From positions 6,696,001-6,760,000 of the forward strand of contig NC_083511.1 in NCBI RefSeq assembly GCF_032362555.1: DNA of 64,000 nt, in the 5' to 3' direction. Position numbers and translations under genes: made by a program. Below, piece by piece: positions 24,481 through 35,904 of this stretch. Under the pieces are notes generated by a model. The model did no database searches and had not been told where the DNA came from. It saw only the letters and a program-made list of their open reading frames with translations. Source of the stretch: Amyelois transitella (Eukaryota; Arthropoda; Insecta; Lepidoptera; Pyralidae). How positions within the stretch are numbered: the stretch's first letter is position 1; each line of letters opens with the position of its first letter.

Positions 24481-26225
24481 ACTATTTAACGACTGGCTCT
24501 GTCTACCCAGCAGAGGATATAGACGTGATTGTATTTATGTACGTTACTCCTGAAGGTCAATTAAGTTTATTTCTGAGCTTACAAATAGGTGGGTATGATA
24601 ATCAAAATAGAACAGTACTTTTTGTCTGAATGTAAGAAAGAAAAAAACAACTTTCTTCCTTTGATAATATTAGTGAAGATTAAAGTGTGTGACAGACATA
24701 AACTTCAAGACAATTTTAATAAAACTATGTTTCGGTACCTATAAATGCTCAATTCTAATACGAAACCCATTCTTTGAAAGCTGAAAATAGACAAAATAGA
24801 AGCCTATTACATCGGGGATAATTTAATTCGCAAGGACAGTAAAGCGGGCCTTTACCGGCTAGATGTACAAACTAAGGAGTGCACAAAGAAGTATTTCATG
24901 TACAGTGAGCAACAGAGATATGTGTACCACCAACGTTACGTATACCATGCAAAGGTTTACTTTGCTATGTGGCCGTAGGCCAACTGAGTAGAATAGTACT
25001 TCTATTTTTGGGCACAAATGTATTATACTTAATAGCTGGAAACTGTCTACGTATTTTATAGAAATTTCATGTAAAAAAATTATTATATTAAAATAAAGGA
25101 GTCTTTTCGCGTCATTTAAAACGGAAGGAAAAACCCGTCTCCAAACTACGTACGAAAAACACCGATTGCCTACCTTTAATATAGCAATGAAAATGTAACA
25201 ATTCCATAATCTCATTATTTGAGGCAGTAACTCATAACCAGGTGGTCGGCTTTACGCCCAGACAATATGTTATAAAAATCCTGCCCATTTTATTTTACGG
25301 ACCCCCATCATAGCGTTTTTATTTTCAGCGCGTTTGTACGTTGATATTTATAAAATATGATGTGGAATCGAACTCATAAAATGTTCGTTCATTTCGCCAA
25401 CATCGGTGTAAAGTTTGATGTCTTTTGACGTTGTTTGATATAAGATATGGATGAGAAAAACACATTTCTCAATTTTATAACCGACTAGCTTTTTGCCCGC
25501 GGCTCCGCCTGCGTGTAAAGTGTCCTATGTGTTTCTCCATACATCAAACATACATATGTATGTATGAAAACTACAGGAGATTGTTTTTGACGTGAAAGAC
25601 TGACATAATTACAAACTTTCAAATTCCTGAGATTATAGAATGCTGCAGATTTTCAGGGTCGCTTTCTTTGTTAATATACGATCAAAAGTTATGGCCGGTC
25701 GGAAATTTCTACCCTCACACTCATTATAACCTTAAATCAGAGTCACCGTTCGGAGTTAAATGAAAAATATGAGGAAAATCTAATAATTTATACGTGTTTC
25801 TCGCTTTATTCTTACAAAGTTCTTCCATCATTATAAACTTAAATCTAATGTCATAAAAGAGACTCGATGTCTCATCAATATGTAGAGTAAGTAGTGTATA
25901 TTGTAAAGTCTGGAGAGTTGGTAATAATTGAATTGATATAATCTACAAAAACTTCTTTTGTTTTAGCCATTAAATAGCGACACAATTTTTCTGTTTAAGC
26001 ATAACATACTAAGTAACTACGGGAGCGGCGAGCAAAAGCAAGTGTTTCCAGTTTTCGCCGGTCTTTCAGAAAAATCACTTACTTAATTATTTGTCCTGCG
26101 TTTTACTCATAAAAGAGTAACATCATATTTACATATAATTAGTATGGAAGGATTATTTAAAAAAAAAATAATATTGAACGAATTAATAATAATTAATTCA
26201 TATTACGTAACTAACATATTATTAT
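24481..26225. other. Intergenic with repeat fragments
   Basis: A tail of the GTGCCGTGTGG family lies at about 24,490-24,545. A non-LTR remnant starts at about 25,478 (AGCTTTTTGCCCGCGGCTCC). No gene; the 118-codon minus frame at 24,859-25,215 lacks codon or domain support. Confidence 0.5.
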
Positions 26226-26231
26226 GTATGT

Positions 26232-26700
26232 ATGTAACTCAGTGCTCGTAAGGAGATTCACTCACTACTTGCCTGTATTATTACTTAAGTGCAGTGTTCC
26301 TTACCATGATTTCTGCGCAATTGTATAGCGGTCAAAAAACCCAGAATTGAGATGCAATATAAATCGTCTTTCGCCACAAACTTAGACCTCGTAAACACTC
26401 AATATTTACAAAATTGTGACTATTTCGAAAACTAATTAACCTTCTCACCACTTCCATAGTCCTATATTAATCTAAATTCTATAGTTACGGTAGAAGCTAG
26501 TTTGTATGTATGCTAGACGTGAAGCCATTTTCTCAAACACACAAGTCAAGAGCGGTGTTATCCGAGCGGTCGGTTAGCAAGCCTGAAGGTTGCATGAGGT
26601 CTGTGTTTACCCTAACTCAGTGCTCGTAAGGAGATTCACTCACAACTAGCCTGTGTTAGTTTAGTGCAGTGTTCCTTGCCATGATTACACATTGGTTGGT
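26232..26700. repeat. Dispersed-repeat cluster with an internal direct repeat
   Basis: AACTCAGTGCTCGTAAGGAG and GTGCAGTGTTCCTT occur at about 26,226-26,305 and again at about 26,614-26,683. Between them, CGCCACAAACTTAGACCTCG and its surroundings match a second locus at about 56,150-56,260, and a tRNA-like stretch (TATCCGAGCGGTCGGTTAGC) precedes the second unit. Confidence 0.55.
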
Positions 26701-26877
26701 TAGCTATGATATTGCAGTGTATTTGTATCTCAATTATCAGATTCTAAGGGGATTTACTTGTGGAATATTTTAGCAGATTCTGAATCATCTACATAATAAT
26801 CTGTGGAATAAACTCAAAACGTGTGTTCCATGGTAGACAGGTTCGAATACCTATGTAAATAAATAAATAAATATATA

Positions 26878-27068
26878 CGGGACAAATTACATAGCCTCGA
26901 AGTAAGTTCGAGACTTACGTTACGAGATACTAACTCAACGATACCATATTTTATAATAAATACTTATAGATAAACATCAAAAAAGCAGGCCAATGCTTGG
27001 CCGGGATTCGAACCCGGGACCTCCGGTGTCACTGACAAGCATACTACCGCTGCGCCACACAGGCCGTC
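26878..27068 (-). repeat. tRNA-derived SINE, minus orientation, with intact B box
   Basis: Read on minus: GGCCTGTGTGGCGCAGCGGT with the A-box core, then GGTTCGAATCC (B box, + 27,004-27,014), then the TGATTGG..TATCTATAAGT body and a target-side TTTATTTATTTATTT tail. It lacks tRNA folding beyond the head. Confidence 0.8.
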
Positions 27069-27744
27069 AAATGTACCATTGCGTCTTTTCATAGTTACGT
27101 TAGGCAACTGTATAGTTAGACGTTACTAGGAATAACGCTAGGAGAATAATATTGTTAGAAAACTTTTCAATTTGTCGTCGTCTTTTTAATATAGGTATGT
27201 TCCCCGATAACTCATTTACGGTGATTTCTTTATATATTTGATTTAGATGCACTACTTAGGTACTAAGTACTAATCTTTATCAAAATGAGTTAAGTTAACA
27301 GAAACATTGTATATATCACCTACTTTTGTAAATAAGTGTATGTTTAGTAGCTCAAAGTAATTTGGCTCTTATAAATTCATCTCGTCATTTCGCCTCGTCA
27401 AATGTGTTATATGAGCGTAATCTGGCCCGCTGTAAATTATAAATTACCACATTTTGTCAGCCGGATTACCATTACCTAAAATTGAATTACCTGACGCGGG
27501 TATCCCCTTACATTACTGTAGTACCTACATAATGAAAGGTTTTTTTTAGGAACCTGAAATTACATATTCATCAGCTATATGGTACTTACGATGTATAAAT
27601 ACAATTATTTACATTATTTTTTACTAAGGAGAATAATTGTGTGTTTTTGTGACACTGCACATTCAAGAAACTGAATGTGTAAAAACGGCTTTGGTTCCCT
27701 TGCAAAGATTGCGCAAGTCAGATGGGAGTCGCTGCGTTTAAAAA
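27069..27744. other. Intergenic, nothing recognisable
   Basis: AT-rich, no gene. Confidence 0.5.
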
Positions 27745-27905
27745 GAAGAGTAAAAACAGAACTTGGGATTCTTCATTTAGGCTTTGGGCTAGCAACTTGT
27801 CACTATCTGAATCTCAGTTCTATTATAATCAGCTGACTATGGTCTTTAAGTCTTTTAGTGACTGTTGGCTCTGTCTACCTCGTTAGGGATATAAACGATA
27901 TGTAA
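27745..27905 (+). repeat. GTGCCGTGTGG-family partial copy
   Basis: ACTTGGGATTCTTCATTTAGG, GCTAGCAACTTGTCACTATC and GTTGGCTCTGTCTACCTCGT; the 5' head is absent. It sits just ahead of a fuller copy in the same orientation. Confidence 0.65.
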
Positions 27906-27970
27906 TGAAAAGAGTCGCGTCGGTGAGGCAAAGGAGTGTTGGGAATAAGTTTAAATTTTCTGAATACATT

Positions 27971-28227
27971 TTGTGCCATGTGGTTCCTGGCACCAATAGA
28001 AAAAATAATAGGAACACTCCATCTCTTTTCCATGGATTTCGTAAAAGGCGACTAAATGATAAGGTTAACTTGGGATTCTTCTTTTAGGCGCCGGGCTACC
28101 AACCTGCCACTATATAAAGCTCAATTCTATCATACGGAAAGCTGATCGTGGCCTATCAGTGTTTTGAAGACTTATGGCTCTGTCTAACCCGCAAGGGATA
28201 TAGACGTGATTATGTGTATGTCTGAAT
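27971..28227 (+). repeat. Near-complete GTGCCGTGTGG-family element
   Basis: Head GTGCCATGTGGTTCCTGGCA, then AATAGGAACACTCCATCTC, GGATTTCGTAAAAGGCGACT, and the tail GCAAGGGATATAGACGTGAT. Confidence 0.75.
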
Positions 28228-29355
28228 ACATTTTTACCTTCACGATTCTGTCTAAGTACTTGAATCGCAATTTGGTGTTGGAAAATAAAAACAAACAATT
28301 TAACCCCAATTTGATTGTCCCAAATGTAAGCTTAAAAATTTATTTCAAAGAACAAATGTATTACAAAAGTTATGAGAACTGTTTACCATGTCACGGTTGT
28401 GACAGGCATGAATAGTAGAATCATTTCAAATGGAAGCGTCTTTGAACGAAATCATTAGAAAATAGTTGTGACGTGAAAGACTGGCTTTTAGCCGTCGCAA
28501 TTGGGTGTTTTGAAAAAAAATATTTAATTACAAGTATGACTTAATCGTTACACATACATTAACACTCAATGGAAAAATTTTAAATTCGGCGTTTTAATGT
28601 CATAATTTAATTTAATATTCTACTTCTTTGTCGTCTGCTCTTGACAGTCCATTCGTAGAAAGGCGCGAAGAATGGTCAGAAATATTGCTTGGAGGCCCGC
28701 ATCATAGTTAAATACAGGTGTTTGTATAAGTTTTTATTTGAGAAATACATTTTAGGCGCTCATTCTTATTATTTAAAAATACTACTCACTTCTAGCTGAC
28801 ATATTTCCATGATTCGACAAAGAATTATTTGGAAAAGCATTTAGGAGCAACAGCTGCTAGATAATGGTTTAACAAAAGTACCATTTTCTCGTATTGTTTA
28901 CACTTCCGAACGTTTTAATAATAGCTGGAGGTAGGACGGTTTTTACGATACTTATTTGTTCTTTCTTAAGTCTGATTTAACAATGTGAAATGTTAACTTC
29001 CTTGCTTCTTTAGAACATGTAAGTATAACTTTTTTGTTTTGTGAGTAAGAGAAGAAAGATATTTTTGACCTTTTAATGTATTAAATAATTGAATATACTT
29101 ACGAATTAATTAAAGTGGTTCAAGGGGAAAAGAGAGTCATCTATAAGAAACAACTTCTGAACTCATAAATAAAAATTACTGAAACATACCATAAAAACTC
29201 AGTAAACAAAACAGTATTTGTTATTTCTAGAAGACTACGATGTAGAAATGGATAAGACATACCACTTAAATAGAGTGAATATGATTATAATTCATCAAAT
29301 CTTACTCTGTATCTGTATCAATTTGTTGTAGTTTTTTATCCATATGAAACAAATT
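28228..29355. other. Intergenic, nothing recognisable
   Basis: AT-rich, no gene or repeat family seen. Confidence 0.5.
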
Positions 29356-29361
29356 GAGTGG

Positions 29362-29400
29362 CTCTATATAAAAGGGCCGGGAATAATGCACCTCCACACG
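29362..29400 (+). promoter_or_regulatory. Isolated strong TATA box
   Basis: CTATATAAAAGGGCCGGG is a textbook TATA element with a GC-rich flank. No coding exon follows and no good initiator is seen about 30 nt downstream, so it may belong to a non-coding RNA or a decayed mobile element. Confidence 0.25.
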
Positions 29401-29589
29401 CAAGTATTGTAGGAATTTAGTTTAATAAAAACATTATTCATTTAATATTATACGTATAGGTAGTGTAAGGTACAGAGCCGGCCTCAATTAGTTTTTACTG
29501 GCGGTAATTAGGGAGGCGGATCGCGCCACTCGCTGCTAGCCAAATGCAGAGTTAATAAGTGTGTAGACCCGAAAATAAAACCTCATTAA

Positions 29590-29945
29590 TATACTTACAT
29601 AGTACGTCTGTCGACAGAGTCAATACTTATATTCGAAAGCCACGTTCAGCTGAGTATGGCCTTATGATTGAAGTTCAGAAATAGTAACAAGTTGCTAACT
29701 TATCCCCTTAAAAAAGGAATCCTAAGTTTAAAATCCTTTATCTATTTAACTTTATGTTTGTATCCTGTGCGGCAAGAGAAGCCGTTGGCATTCACGACCT
29801 TGTAACCAAGGCCGCCGTTTAATCCCACCACATAAATTAGCACCAAATTCCCTCTTACATACATATAGTCACGTCTATATCGCTTGCGGGGTAGACAGTC
29901 TTGAAAAGACTGATAGGCGACGTTCAGCTTACGGTATTACGAAAT
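29590..29945 (-). repeat. Two decayed GTGCCGTGTGG-family fragments, minus orientation
   Basis: First fragment: TTCGAAAGCCACGTTCAGCT and CTTATCCCCTTAAAAAAGG at 29,590-29,790. Second: ATAGTCACGTCTATATCGC and GCGGGGTAGACAGTC at 29,860-29,945. Confidence 0.5.
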
Positions 29946-30720
29946 TAGGCATTAGTCAGACATACTATAATGCATACAAAAATAAAGGCTGACTAATAAA
30001 AGATTTGCTTATTTACACTAGGTGTAGGAACGTTACCATAATATCGTATTAACAAACGGTTAGTAACCGAAAATTCAAGTCACACCCATATCTAGATCTG
30101 ACTAGAACCTCAATATGTAATCAATGTATTCAGTTACTCATACATGTAAATGTTAATAAAGTTAGGTATATCTCTTAATCCCAATTCAACTGTATTCCGA
30201 ATTTCAGTTTTGGATTTTGTTTTAAAAAGTACAGTCGTATTTGAGGTTAGTTTTAGTAATTGGAGAGATCGGTTCCATTGTTGCGTGGGCCCGACAGCCT
30301 GATGAAAAAGTTGTTTCAATTTTGTTTTGTGTACACATCAATTTTGCAGCTTTTCCGTTGATTGGTTATAGCAACATGTTCATGTCAGAACTCTAAAGGC
30401 AAAAGGTAGAAATTGAAATTAAAACAGAGATATGAGAGAAAACTGCATAACCTACAATTTTCGTAAATTTTTAGTGCTAGCTGGGATGAATTTCTTACTC
30501 GACAATAAGATGATACCTGAAACAATGTCCACGAATAGGTACGAAACTCAAAGTATTATGTTAAAGTATGGTACTCATTTCAAAGTACGGTAGGTACTTG
30601 TAGTATGGTTTTTATTTTACCTTAGTTCATGAAGGATAAAATGTCACTTTTCATAGTTAGTAAAAAAAACATTGAACATTATCCAGGAAAAATATTTGTA
30701 CTGACCGTCTTTTCGTTTGA

Positions 30721-30996
30721 ATTGACAGTCAAACTGTAGGCATTCATAGATCTGCGCAACGGAGGAAGTACCAAAAAATAAAAGTTGCCGTCATCGCCAC
30801 ATGCGAATCGGAATTAGCAAGAACTCGATGTATCGGGAAAGAATCAGTATTTTCAGGGGAAAATGAGCCGTATTGTGCTCATTGTAAGCGCCACATTGTC
30901 GATATTAGGCCATATCGATTTCAATTCGGCACTTGCCCGAAATGCGAGGTTCAATTGAGCGAAATTATATTTTCACTCTTAATTGCTTTTAATTGA
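30721..30996 (+). other. Unexplained 91-codon open frame with a CxxC..CxxC pattern
   Basis: Not recognised. A frame open from the stop at 30,718 to the TGA at 30,994 has no ATG. An acceptor-like GTATTTTCAG ends at 30,856; after it the frame reads ENEPYCAHCKRH, then FGTCPKCEVQLSEI, giving C-x2-C-x16-C-x2-C, a zinc-ribbon-like spacing. Local base composition is higher in GC than the surroundings. It may be an internal exon, a fragment of a decayed transposon or chance. No donor occurs before the stop in good context. Confidence 0.25.
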
Positions 30997-31283
30997 ACAG
31001 GTATCTGCAAATGGACAGGAATAATTTTTAAATTCAATATACTTTATATGGCTCGGGAAATCATCAACAAACTGAATGACGCGTTTGTGTAGATAAGTTT
31101 TTAAATTTCGAAGAATATGTTGGCATGTCTATTGGCATTTAGTTGCGCCGGTGGAGGTGGAGGATCTATGACCATTATAGATTGGGTAAGTCAATAATTG
31201 GGTGAAATAACTTGACTGGTTTCTATGACGCTGTTAAAAGTGGACTAATTCAGCTTAAATTATAATTTCATTTTCCTGGCGTT

Positions 31284-31325
31284 GTTTCCGGTTTCATCCT
31301 CACCACTCTGGTGAGGAGACCACTG
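31284..31325 (+). repeat. TCCTCACCACTCTGG family, short copy
   Basis: GGTTTCATCCTCACCACTCT followed by GGTGAGGAGACCACTGCGTC, the head of the family. A piece resembling its middle (TAGATTGGGTAAGTCA) lies at about 31,176, in the wrong order. Confidence 0.45.
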
Positions 31326-31739
31326 CGTCAGCTAGCATTAAAATTTAGTGCACTATTATTTTAACCATACAAAGCAGAAAATATAAGTTAAATGCTGACT
31401 GTTCATTGGTTATTAAACGATATACAAACAGCACCCGGTTTGAATAGCTCGAAACGTTTCGTTTATAATGTTTTGTTACCTAGTTTTATTGTAAATTCGA
31501 ATAATAATAATTTATTTACGAAGTATTTTATTTGTATTTATAGTATAGTATTTTTTTTTGTTTTTAAACAGTTCTAAAACTGAAAAGTTTGCCGTATTGT
31601 TTTAATTTGCCAAATTTTCATACTAATACAATTTTATTTTTCAATAGCATGGATACTTCCAAAATCAAAACAGTATCTTGAAAATAGCAAATGAACCATT
31701 GCTCTTCCAATGTCTGCATAGTGTACCAGTTGACGATAC

Positions 31740-31880
31740 AGCGGGTCGCGGTGCGCGCGTGACGTCACGGCCGCCATTACACGTTCGGATCTAGTACTGC
31801 ATCGCTACTTGGTATTCGACTCCACGCCCCACCACATTTCAGGCGGCGCCGGCTGCTCTTAGGATCCTCAACTTTGTTAT
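31740..31880. promoter_or_regulatory. CpG-rich node with CRE palindrome
   Basis: GGTGCGCGCG is followed by TGACGTCA (31,760-31,767) and GGCCGCCAT (31,769-31,777), then a GC-rich stretch to GGCGGCGCCGGC. Such density stands out in AT-rich DNA and looks like a TATA-less promoter or enhancer. No adjacent exon was identified. Confidence 0.3.
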
Positions 31881-31949
31881 TTCACGTACGCCCAACATTT
31901 CTGGGTTTCGTGGGCGAATTTTTATGCGTTATTTTCTATGTGTAATATT

Positions 31950-32015
31950 TGTAGCCTGTGTGGCGTAGTGGTTGTGCTGGCTTTCGAGTTTAAGGGTCAC
32001 TTACTACACACAAAA
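31950..32015 (+). repeat. tRNA-SINE head fragment
   Basis: GTAGCCTGTGTGGCGTAGTG resembles the A-box head of the SINE at 40,041; the body is missing. Confidence 0.4.
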
Positions 32016-32027
32016 GCAAAAAAGCGC

Positions 32028-32065
32028 AAATATATATACTTATATATATATAAGTATATATATTT
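32028..32065. repeat. Perfect 38-bp AT palindrome
   Basis: The sequence is its own reverse complement over 38 bases, centred between 32,046 and 32,047, with AAGTATATATATTT as the right end. Probably a cruciform-prone TA microsatellite. Confidence 0.7.
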
Positions 32066-32599
32066 TATTGTTCAACAATATTTCTCCAGGAATATTATGA
32101 CTTAAATGTGGAATCACTTTAATTTACATTTCTGGAATACGATATTTGTTGGTCTCTGCACAGTTTAACTTTACTTTGAGGTCAAGTTTTCGAACATTTC
32201 CTGATAGGTTTCTGGGAAGTTTTAGTCAATAATTGCTATCATAGATTTGTTAAGATATCCTTTCACCGGTATCGTCTAGTAAGTAAGTGACTTGCCCGCT
32301 CCAGAGGATCATGGTCTTAATCGGATCCCGGACAAGAGTCCTCTCGAGGGTCTTCTCCGGGAGAACGCACAGTGACGGCGGAACCATTGCTAAGGTTGAG
32401 TTGGTTTTATGTCAGTTATCACAAAGTACTTATTCCGAAATGTATTTGTTGTTGGCGTAAATATTTATTAAGAAGTTCAAAGTACTTCATAATAATAAAT
32501 TCAGTTTCTGGTCAGCTAAATCTGTGCGCATTGCCTTTCTACATTTAATCTGATTTTGTTTAAACTACTGGAAATTACCCGAAACCGCCGAGCTTGTAT

Positions 32600-32731
32600 G
32601 AAGAGAGTTATGAATGTGGACGAAGAGAAAGAAGTATGCAGAGATCGTGGCAAGTGGAAAGAGGTAGTCTCTGCCTACCCCTCCGGGAAAGAGGCGTGAT
32701 TTTATGTATGTATGTATGTACTGGAAATTCA
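32600..32731 (+). repeat. SINE-like element with TATG microsatellite tail
   Basis: AGAGTTATGAATGTGGACG, GATCGTGGCAAGTGGAAAG, GTCTCTGCCTACCCCTCCGG and GGCGTGATTTTATGTATGTA. It matches, inverted, the blocks at 4,126-4,262 and 39,895-40,025. Three overlapping open frames here are products of this repeat. Confidence 0.65.
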
Positions 32732-33080
32732 GCATACTTACAGATACGAAACAATAAACAAACGTACTTACTCGCACTTACATAATTAAAACATCCCGAT
32801 CCACTCGCAGACGCGGCCGAGTCGCCGGAGCTCAACAAACGAGCAAACACGTAAACAGAGTTTTCAGTTAACCCCGGCTTCCGACCTCTTTTTCATTCTT
32901 TTAGTACTGAGCAAACCAGCCATTTTAGATGTTTTAACAGCGTTGCTTCTTTATTGTCAATGTTACTTTTTTTTTGATGATACTTTTTTAATTATACTTT
33001 TTTATTACTTCCTAGATGTTCAATTTTTAAACCTAATCATAACTATCCTTCTATATGTAATCCTTCCGCACACTCTTCTG

Positions 33081-33292
33081 GAAGTGCCGTGTGGTTCTCG
33101 GCACTTTAGAATAGGACCTATCGTTGCCATATCTTGGATGCCGTAAAAGGCGACTTAGCTAGGGATTCCTTTTGTAGGCGATGGGCTAGCAACCTGTCAC
33201 TATCTGAATTCCAATTCCATCATCAAGCCATATATTTAAACGTAGTCTTTCGCTGTCTACCGCAAGGGATATAAACGTAATTATATGTATAT
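33081..33292 (+). repeat. GTGCCGTGTGG-family element
   Basis: Head GTGCCGTGTGGTTCTCGGCA, then GCCGTAAAAGGCGACTTAG, GCGATGGGCTAGCAACCTGT and CGCAAGGGATATAAACG. Confidence 0.75.
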
Positions 33293-34580
33293 TTTAGGGG
33301 TTATTTAGTAACGTTGATAAGACGGAAATATATCTTTTCTTTTCTCTCATTTTATTTTTCGGGCAACTGTCGGGGTAACCTCAGCGATAAGAAAAGACAT
33401 TTATTTTGGCTTTGCCAAGTTTGTAAATAGACCCGCAGGTGGTTTCAGTTTTACTGAACTTGAAATTGCATTTGATGCTTTAGCTAAGCGATTGCTTTTC
33501 TTATAGAAACCACACAATAGAATTATTTTCATTGCATATTATCTGATAGGAGAATCACAATTGTTACAAATATTGGTTTAGAACCGAACTTAAAATTTAA
33601 TAGATATCAAGGAAAAATGTGTATTTTTCACAGATACTCGACGCATCAAATAATCGCAAAATCGCTGGCCACTGAAAGTATCAAGTTTGCTTGGTCCTTA
33701 TACCCAACTTGATTTGTAGCTGTTGCTTGTTGCCTCGATAGATTTTCCCGTAAATTGCAATCACGCGTCGCATTTTTAAGCTGTGGCATTTTTTTAGTGT
33801 CTACGATGTAAAGAACGACGTGGGTGATTATTTGAAACGCGGACCGTTACGCTGTTTCCTACGCAATGTTATTTCTTTATGGAAAATATAGATATAGGTA
33901 ACAATTTTTTTTTAATAATTTCACATTACTTTTGCAGGGAACATTGCTACCCAGGACTGGTGCAGTAAGTTTTTATCCCTTTTGTTTAGGCGTACTTCTT
34001 TTCAAGCATGAGATATAAAATCGCTAAAATCATTTATTCAAAACTTTGTTCAGTCGTAAAGCTCCACTGGCGAACTTAACGTATTCTCTGCCAGTCAACT
34101 TTTCGAAAATGGCAATGCATGGCATGACAAATAAGTAAACCGAGCAAGACATAAGTCACATTTAAATTTGACATCGAAATTCGGGAGATGAAACTGTTTC
34201 ATCACAATTAATTAACATATACCAGATACGAAACAATAGTCAAGCTTATTGGCTCTCTGCCTTTCTCAGACAACGAGAAACGAGCGCACATACTACTTGT
34301 GGCGTGTTCACACTGACTTACTCGTAATTAGTGGAGTAATTGGGCCGCCCGTGAGCACTTGCCTTTATGACGTGCTGCCAGACTCTTTTGAAGCGCCTCT
34401 TTTGATGTAGCCACTAACACTGGCATGATTTATAGTTCATTACCAACCCGTAACCCTTATTTATTTAGAGCGCCAAAATTATTTAGGTTAACTGGTGCAT
34501 GATGTATAGCGAAAGTGTTTATTCGGCGTCTAAATTGTTGCAAGTATTTTTTGTTTGAAGTAGAACGTATGCCACGTTAT
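33293..34580. other. Intergenic, nothing recognisable
   Basis: No gene seen. AAAATCATTTAT-CAAAACTTTGTT at about 34,028 recurs at about 13,480, the only repeat noticed. Confidence 0.45.
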
Positions 34581-34581
34581 A

Positions 34582-35902
34582 CATTCAGTCAGAAAAGTAT
34601 CGGGAATGGATTATTTATTTATGGTTCCAAATTCAAATCTTTGTTTTTTTTGTTGTTGTTAGATTGGCACAACTGTTTTCCATTTTGGCGCGGAGTTTGA
34701 GTTGCATCTGTTGTTTACATTAAATACAGTGCTATTTTTAGTTATATCATATCTAGTGTGTATTGCTAATTTCATAATGGATAAAAACATCGAACAAAGA
34801 GTTTGTCTTAAATTTTGCATTGCCAATGGAATATCGTGTTCGGAGTCACTGAAAATGTTACAGAAGGCTTACGGTGAATCGACTTTATCAAAAACTCGTG
34901 CTTATGAGTGGTACAAAGCGTTCAAAAGCGGTCGAGATGTGATGGAAGATTTGCCTCGCTCTGGTAGGCCATCAACGTCTGCAACTGAAGTTAACATCGC
35001 AAAAGTGAAGGAAATAGTGACTGAAAATCCTCATTCAACTTTGAGAGAGATAGCCACCGAACTTTCTGTATCTCACGAGTCGATCCGTACCATTTTAACT
35101 AATAATTTGGGTATGAAACATGTTGCCGCTCGGCTAGTCCCAAAAGACCTGAATTTTTTTCAAAAACTCAATCGCATGAGAGTCGCTGAGGACATGCTAG
35201 AACGAGTCAATTCCGACCCAACATTCATGAAACGCATTGTTACTGGTGACGAGACGTGGGTTTACGAGTTTGACATGCAAACTAGTCAACAAGCTTCGGA
35301 GTGGCGCCTTCCAACTGAACCGAAACCGAAAAAACCACGCCAAAGTCGTTCAAAAGTCAAAGTCATGTTGACTGTTTTCTTTGACTATCGCGGTGTTGTG
35401 CACTCGGAATTCTTGCCGGAAGGTCAAACGGTAAATAAGGAATATTATTTGAGTGTTATGCGGCGTTTAAGAGAGCAAATCCAACGAAAAAGGCCAGATT
35501 TGTGGAAAGAAAATTCTTGGATTTTGCACCATGATAATGCACCTTCGCACAAGGCCATCATTGTGAACGAATTTTTAACCAAACACTCAACAAATACCAT
35601 CGAGCAACCACCATATTCACCAGATATGGCTCCAGCCGACTTTTTTCTTTTTCCTAAACTCAAATTACCACTTCGTGGCACCCGTTTTCAATCGGTAGAA
35701 GACATAAAAGAGAATTCGCGGCGAGAACTGACCTCAATTCCGGAAACAGCGTTTAAAAAATGTTTTGATGATTGGATTATTCGTTGGCGTAAGTGTATCG
35801 TTTCTAAAGGAGCATATTTTGAAGGTGATAAAATAAATTTGGATGAATAACAAACAGTTTGTGTATTATTGATCTTTTCCTGCTACTTTCTTGACAGAGT
35901 AG
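34582..35902 (+). mobile_element. Mariner element, near full length (about 1.32 kb)
   Basis: A DNA transposon that moves by cut and paste into TA sites. The left end (TA then CATTCAGTCAGAAAAGTATC) and the right end read on minus (TA then CTACTCTGTCAAGAAAGTAG) align with about 18 of 24 matches from the ATTC/ACTC position, so the terminal repeats are imperfect. The length and single uninterrupted frame are typical of a complete mariner. End positions are uncertain by a few bases. Confidence 0.7.
34777..35850 (+). CDS. Mariner transposase, 357 aa, uninterrupted
   Basis: Catalyses excision and integration of the mariner element in the nucleus. The frame is open further upstream, but the family start is the ATG giving MDKNIEQRVCLKFC. 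Residues 1-110 form the paired-like helix-turn-helix DNA-binding region, including WYKAFKSGRDVMEDLPRSGRP and the linker motif HSTLREIA. The catalytic triad is intact: D158 in TGDETWVYEFD, D253 in HHDNAPSHKA and D288 in YSPDMAPADFF, with 34 residues between the last two, i.e. the mariner D,D34D signature. The usual length is about 345-355, so nothing is missing. No stop or frameshift, which marks a recent copy. Activity depends on the diverged terminal repeats and on substitutions I cannot judge by eye. Confidence 0.93.
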   Translation: MDKNIEQRVCLKFCIANGISCSESLKMLQKAYGESTLSKTRAYEWYKAFKSGRDVMEDLPRSGRPSTSATEVNIAKVKEIVTENPHSTLREIATELSVSHESIRTILTNNLGMKHVAARLVPKDLNFFQKLNRMRVAEDMLERVNSDPTFMKRIVTGDETWVYEFDMQTSQQASEWRLPTEPKPKKPRQSRSKVKVMLTVFFDYRGVVHSEFLPEGQTVNKEYYLSVMRRLREQIQRKRPDLWKENSWILHHDNAPSHKAIIVNEFLTKHSTNTIEQPPYSPDMAPADFFLFPKLKLPLRGTRFQSVEDIKENSRRELTSIPETAFKKCFDDWIIRWRKCIVSKGAYFEGDKINLDE

Positions 35903-35904
35903 TA

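Noticed and set aside
24859..25215. 118-codon minus-strand open frame, hydrophobic, receptor-like at first sight
   Set aside because: No transmembrane pattern or conserved motif of a chemoreceptor; the Leu/Ile/Phe richness follows from AT-rich DNA.
34702..34776. 25 extra N-terminal codons on the mariner transposase
   Set aside because: They start at TTG, are hydrophobic and are not part of the family; the ATG at 34,777 gives the usual start.
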